Below, one piece after another: positions 59,050 to 64,000 of a DNA stretch of 64,000 bases. The stretch's first letter is position 1, and each line of letters begins with the position of its first letter. The position numbers were made by a program, and so were the translations under genes. This stretch comes from Cryptomeria japonica (lineage: Eukaryota; Streptophyta; Pinopsida; Cupressales; Cupressaceae). The notes under the pieces were generated by a model that saw only the letters and a list, made by a program, of their open reading frames with translations, ran no database searches and had not been told where the DNA came from. The stretch covers positions 62,001 through 126,000 of the forward strand of contig NW_026728916.1 in NCBI RefSeq assembly GCF_030272615.1, in the 5' to 3' direction.

Positions 59050-60180
59050 TGATCAAGACTATAAGACCCCACCTTGTATGTTACTAAAATTACCCTAATT
59101 TATTTTAAGCCTTTCCTTAATAGATAGTTATTTAGATTGAAGGTGATAAGCAGAGTGATAGTATATTTCTTCAAAATTTACTATGATGTAAATATATTTA
59201 ATAGTGAAGGAAAATTTAACAATGCAATCAAAATGATCTCTAGTAGAGGATTAAAAATTCTTGTAATTTATTTTTCAAATTATATTTTGTTATTGTTATC
59301 TTATTGAATGAAGATGATATGAACATGCAAAGTATTGTATATGTCTTCGAATTATAAGGTGGATTATTATGCAATGTTAACGTTGAGTAGTAACTAGCTA
59401 GTTGAGTTAATACTAACCAATTAAAGGTGGGGATAGTTTGATTCCTAAGATATATTGCATAAAACATGTTTAAACTAACCTAAGAGAAATAGATTATTTG
59501 GTTTAACCGATGTCACTAACATATTGTACCCGTTAAGTTTGATGTTAGCCATAGATAGGAATTGGATCTTTGATATCTTCAAAATAAGTGTATATTATGT
59601 AGGCATGATCATGGTTGGGAATGCGAGGCAACTCTAGCTAAATTAAAGGTAAATTGTAGTTTATGTAATTGAAATTTGCTAATTCAATCCAAATATTGAG
59701 TTGCGTGATTTTCAGAATTCTTCATTCAGTTTTAACTAAATTTAGGTAAGTTTTAACCTCATTTTCATATTTTTTCCAGAATTTTTCAGTTTGTATTAAC
59801 ATTATTTCTAGAATTTTTCTCCCATTTTTAATCCTATTTGCATATTTTTCATAATTCTTCATTCACTTTATATCAATATTATCTCTAGAACTTTTTTCAA
59901 TTGTATTTTTTTTGCATATTGTTTGAGAAGAATTTCTATTTTGATGTTTGATCTTAAACTTCACAATTTTTCAATCAATTTTTCTTTTGATCTTAGTGCT
60001 ACTTTTATCTAACTTGAATTTTATGGTATAGAGAATGCATGTAACATTGCAACCAATTGTAAGTACAAGAACCAAAGAAATAGCAACTCTTTTATTAGAT
60101 ATGGATCTTAAGATTATATGTCCTTTAGTTCTTATATAGTAATAGTTGTAGTTAAATGTTCATTTTTTATAAGAAATTAA
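59050..60180. other. Intergenic DNA without recognisable features
   Basis: AT-rich. Between 59750 and 59960 the phrase cataatttttc/ccagaatttttc with ttca recurs a few times, a loose local repeat. No gene is supported. Confidence 0.45.
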
Positions 60181-60199
60181 AATGAAGAAAAAAATAAGA

Positions 60200-61642
60200 T
60201 ATGATAAATGTATGCGGGAAAAGCGGGTCGATAGAACTCAATATGTGAAAAATAGAGCTCTATGGAGCCTTGCTCACACACTTGCAGGACTTCTTGGTGC
60301 AAGCTATGGAGTAATGAAGTATCACCCAGCTTCCCAAGGTGGGTCCCATGGTTTTCTATCTTACACGGTACCTCAAACCAATGTTTTTTCTCTCAGATCA
60401 CTGAGCAAAATGGTTTAGGGATGGCAAATGCAAGAACGAGGGATGTTTTTTGTTGTTTTAGTATGAGATGCATCCTAAACTATGCATGATTCTAGAAATG
60501 CAATAAACTAACTATAAGATGACAAGGTTAGTATGAATACTATCCTAACAAGATATATTAGTCTATGATTGAGCTAAATGATAAAGAAAGTATTCTAAAC
60601 ATGCATAGTTAGACTAATTCCTAATTAAAGAGAGGCTAAATGATGAGAATAAAAATGATATGAAAGCTTGAATGTATTTGAACATAAGTATGATACTACA
60701 AACTTGGATTCTCAAAATGGAGGAATGAGAGCTCTATTTATAACAAAAATAGGGCAATGGATGTTCAAGATTGAAAGAGTTAATCAAGGGTTGAGTTTGA
60801 AAGTTGGTAATCCATGTTTGCAATTTGCACCAATGAAATGGTGACAATTGTCAACATAGGGTTGGGTTGAGAGAAGGGGTTGGAGGCATTAAATGCCTGA
60901 GAAGACCTTATGGTTATCTAGAGGTAAGGATCAAGCCTAAATTAAGATTACCCATTGGATTAAGAGTTAATCCAAGGATAAACTCTTGTGCAAATGATTA
61001 AGGAATAGCCATGGTCAAAGCAATGAATGCTTGATGAGACCCTTGGGTTACATGGAGGTTGAGTTAAAAGAAATTCTTTAACCATGTAAGAGGGTTTGAG
61101 TTAACCATTAATGGTTATAAAGACTTTGGGGAATTAAGTGGTTGAAGACTTGAAGCCTTTAATGGTTATCAAAGACTTTAAGGTTTTGAGAAGTGACCTC
61201 CCCTTGCTTAGGGATGTGACAAAGTTTAAAAGATGGGTTAGGCTAATTAGAAGCGATTAGAAGAGTCTAGAAGAAATTAGGAAGGGGTTTAGGAAGGCAA
61301 GTGAGAGATGTAGGATTTTGCAAGTGGATGGAGGGATAATAGGATTTAATTGAAATAAAGTTAATTTAATTCAATTTGGTTGTAATTTGGGGAAATTAAA
61401 TAAATTAGATTTATTTAATTTAGGATAACTATTTAATTAAATTTGAATTTAATTAAAAGTGGATAGAAGGGATTTAATTGAATAAAATGATTTATTCATT
61501 AAATGGTATAGTGAATTTAATTGAGCAATTTTCCTTAATTAAATAGAGGAATGCGGGTAATTTAATTAAATTGGATTTAATTAAATAGAGAAATGAACAT
61601 AGAATATTCATTTAGGAATATGGTCATTTTTATACATCTACA
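60200..61642 (+). repeat. Probable LTR of a Gypsy-type element (left end not fixed)
   Basis: The right end reads catctaca at 61642, followed by TTTTGCCCCTC. This resembles the end of the nested solo LTR at 52901 and of plant Gypsy LTRs. Inside are AATTTAATTAAAT repeats (61370-61580) and a ctctatttataac TATA-like string near 60733. The start, somewhere near 60.2 kb, cannot be set because the partner LTR is outside the window. Confidence 0.5.
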
Positions 61643-62204
61643 TTTTGCCCCTCTTTGAACTGACATTTGTGCACATGCTATTTCAAAGAAAATGATGTTT
61701 TATCATGATTTATGATCAAATGGAATATTTGTGTTGCTCTTATCTTTCAAGTCGTGCCCTAGATTTGATTTGATGTGTGATGCCCCCTCAGGAGATGAAT
61801 CAATATTTTGAAGATTTTGATTGGATTTGATGATTTGTGTGTGGTATGTATGTTTTGTCTATGTGAAATGTTGAAATTGATTCATCTCCTGATAATTTAC
61901 ATTTTGTAGAGTATAAGGGAGACCGCGAGCAAATTACATGCCCAGTTCCCTAACCCTAATTTCATTTTCCTCCTATAAAAGGGGAAAAGGGCTTTGATTT
62001 GATTCATTTGTGCATTGTTGACTTTGGAGAAAGAGAATTTGGAGAGAAGTCAAAATGCTTATTCCATATTCCAGGCATCGTTTTGAGCACGTTTGGAGGT
62101 ACCGGAGACCTGCCGCATATGGACCACCAGTAAGTCAACACTTTTGACCCTTTTTTGATTTTCTATTTAGTCATTTTTGGTCATTTTTTTATTTTTGAAA
62201 TTCG

Positions 62205-62680
62205 GTTTTTAGCAGTTTAGCACGTCAAAGTTTCAATTTAGTGCATACGAAGATTAAGGTAGTGCATGAAGCTTGAATTTTAGGACTGCGTCCAAAATAA
62301 AATAGTGTAGCGCATAAAAGATCTAGGTTAGTGCAGGGAGGGAAAATAGCACATGCTGAATGTAGGGTAGCATGTCGGGTTAACAAGATAGCACGTGAGT
62401 AAGACCTAGCGCATAGGGGTCATCGGGGTTCGCAAGGGTAAGGGGTTTTAGCACGTAGGGTAGACCTAGTGCATAGGGTCAAATAGGTAGCATCAGCAAG
62501 GTATAGGTTAGCGCATAAATATGTTTTAGTGCATAGGGTAGGTTGGATGGCACATTGGGGAAAAAGGATAGCGCGTAGAGGTATTCTAGTGCATAGGGTA
62601 AATAGAGTAGCGCGTGGGAAAAACAGCTTACCACATGGGTAGATTTTAGCACATAGAGAACCCGTTTTAGCGCATTTGGA
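62205..62680 (+). repeat. Degenerate array of TAGCGCATAGGG-like units
   Basis: About 20 copies of a core TAG(C/T)(G/A)CA(T/C) motif, often extended to TAGTGCATAGGGT, spaced about 15 to 25 bases. The units alternate TAGCGCATA, TAGTGCATA and TAGCACATA. These variants differ by C/T and G/A changes at one CpG, which suggests methylation-driven decay of an ancestral TAGCGCA unit. Confidence 0.8.
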
Positions 62681-62884
62681 AAAAATTTGTGAGATGAGGT
62701 GATTTTGTGAAATTGTTGTGTTTTGCTATCATGGTTTTTATTGATTTGTCCAATATGAGTGTCGATATAACTTGTTTTGATTTGCGATATTTCAAGTTAT
62801 GCATAGATATTAATATGTTGATTTGATCAAAGCATGATTTGTTTTTGCATTTTGGTTTCAAGTTCAAACATGTGAAGCTTGATT

Positions 62885-63050
62885 TGTGTTACAAGTTGAT
62901 ATGGGTTGGAAACTTGAGTTGTTTTACAAGCTGATATGGGTGGGAAACTTGAGTTGTTTTACAAGTTTATGTGATTTCGAGACTTGAGTTGTGTTACAAG
63001 TTTTGATATGGTTTTTGATAACTTGAGTTGTTTTACAAGCTGATATGAAA
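62885..63050 (+). repeat. Tandem repeat, unit about 46 bp, four copies
   Basis: Unit: acttgagttgttttacaagc followed by tgatatgggtgggaa. Copies begin near 62870, 62910, 62950 and 63015, with one shorter. It lies just before the mobile-domain ORF. Confidence 0.8.
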
Positions 63051-63183
63051 TGATAGGATTTTGAACTTGATGTAGATGAGCAAATTGTTTCATGTTGTTG
63101 ATGTGAGTTTGAATTTGATATCTTTGTTTTGATGTGGAAACTGATATTGGACTTCTTTTGCTAGTTGACAGGAGCGATTGGGC

Positions 63184-64000
63184 ATGGTGCAGTCACGTGA
63201 GCAATTTCTTAGGCCTTGGACTTCGATACCACGGTTGACACAGGCTGACCTAGATATTATTGAGAGATGCGGGTTGACGTCCCTGTTGGATATGCCTCGG
63301 TTCACTGTGAACCGGGGGCTACTTACAGCGCTTGCAAAGAGGTGGCATAGCGACACGAACACCTTCCACTTTGCCACAGGTGAGATGATAGTCACACCAG
63401 AGGACTGTTACAGGATTCTGCGCATACCAGTAGTAGGTGCACTACTACCTTATGAGCAATCAGAGGAGGGTGGCATAGAGGCACTTCACCATATTTTTCA
63501 TGATGAGACAGTATGCGGATATGAGATCCCATGGTAGGAGTTCCTAGACCTGGATTATGCACCACTTCCATCAGTACTGGTAGGATTTATCAGTGGATTC
63601 CTTTGTCTTGATCACAGGTCAAAGGGATTCTCTATGGGATGGGGGCTGGTGTTAGAGGACATGGTTACATAGGGCCGTAGGTTTGCATGGGGATCAGCTA
63701 TGCTAGCCCATCTATACAGGGACTTGCATGAGGTGGTATACCTAGGTTATGGTAGTTTGTCAGCTGGCGTGACACTTTTATAGGTATGGTGTTGGGAGCA
63801 CATTCCAGCTACCAGGCCATTGGCAGATAGGGATAGGCCCATTGGACTTGCCTATGCCTATGGGTACAGGGGTCTAGTTGTCCAGCGGAAGCTGGGCAAA
63901 CTAGAGCATTAGAGGAGAGTGCTGGATGACATTGATACGGTCACATGGTGACCATATATAGGGTGTGAGGTATGGGCAGAGGATGGGTTGGAGATGCCCT
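63184..64000 (+). pseudogene. Plant mobile domain (PMD) ORF of a retrotransposon, broken and cut by the window end
   Basis: From the ATG at 63184 the frame reads REQFLRPWTSIPRLTQADLD, ERCGLTSLLDMPRF, LLTALAKRWHSDTNTFHFA and GEMIVTPEDCYRILRIPVVG. This matches the plant mobile domain of MAIN/MAIL-type proteins and of many plant transposons. The same frame continues past TAG near 63535 with CLDHRSKGFSMGWGLVLEDM, AWGSAMLAHLYRDLHEVVY, LGYGSLSAGV and ATRPLADRDRPIGLAYAYGY. Stops lie near 63535, 63670, 63780, 63910 and 63949. Each fits one C-to-T or G-to-A change from the family residue (Gln, Gln, Gln, Trp, Arg). The end lies beyond the window. Confidence 0.75.

Larger units (their letters stand above)
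61643..63177 (+). other. Leader between the Gypsy-type LTR and the plant mobile domain ORF
   Basis: About 1.5 kb with no ORF. It holds two repeat arrays (62205-62680 and 62885-63050) and a string that occurs twice, gatgaatcaatattttgaa and gattcatctcctga (near 61795 and 61880). This is the usual place for a retrotransposon leader and packaging region. Confidence 0.5.

Noticed and set aside
60182-60489. Two overlapping plus-strand frames near 60.2-60.5 kb
   Set aside because: They lie in what looks like LTR sequence, in two frames at once, with no domain.

Overview
The window looks like nuclear DNA of a seed plant with a large, transposon-rich genome, probably a gymnosperm (inference). It is AT-rich, non-coding DNA dominates, old LTR elements are nested in one another, and the few host-type genes are plant families: nepenthesin-like aspartic protease, DRM methyltransferase, PPR and plant mobile domain. 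No RNA gene, CRISPR array or bacterial operon structure was seen. All family calls come from reading translations by eye; no database search was possible.

Region 1 (about 1.7-25 kb) holds two copies of a head-to-head pair of nepenthesin-like aspartic protease genes. Block A (1678-12960) has a minus-strand pseudogene split by a complete Ty1/Copia element (2754-7933), then the only intact protease ORF of the window (11491-12921, plus strand), with a TATA box and poly(A) signal. In that ORF both catalytic motifs have lost their glycine (DTS and DSA). A second Copia element (12976-18300, perfect 5-bp target duplication) sits just downstream. Block B (21683-24790) repeats the layout, but both genes carry large internal deletions, and an 82-bp-arm hairpin has inserted between them.

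Region 2 (24.85-57 kb) holds two copies of a short backbone repeat, each opened by different transposons. Copy 1 was hit by a 9.8-kb CACTA DNA transposon (25028-34861, ACT target duplication) and by a gag-only Copia-type element (34904-40170). It is followed by a Copia relic. Copy 2 was hit by a 10-kb Copia element with LTRs over 2 kb (44205-54213) and by a LINE-like insertion with a 16-bp target duplication (54454-56704). Each copy preserves empty versions of sites occupied in the other, which fixes the insertion boundaries well.

The most notable object is the CACTA element. It shows no recognisable transposase. It carries a fragment of a DRM-type de novo cytosine methyltransferase gene, arranged as two roughly 1.1-kb inverted arms with a spacer under 50 bp, plus a PPR gene fragment and a duplicated hairpin. 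A transcript across the palindrome would fold into long double-stranded RNA matching a DRM gene, so it could feed small RNAs against the plant's own RNA-directed DNA methylation enzyme. This is inference, but it can be tested directly.

Region 3 (57-64 kb) has a Ty3/Gypsy-type gag relic, what looks like the end of an LTR (to 61642), a leader with two kinds of tandem repeat, and a plant mobile domain ORF broken by five stop codons, running off the window end.
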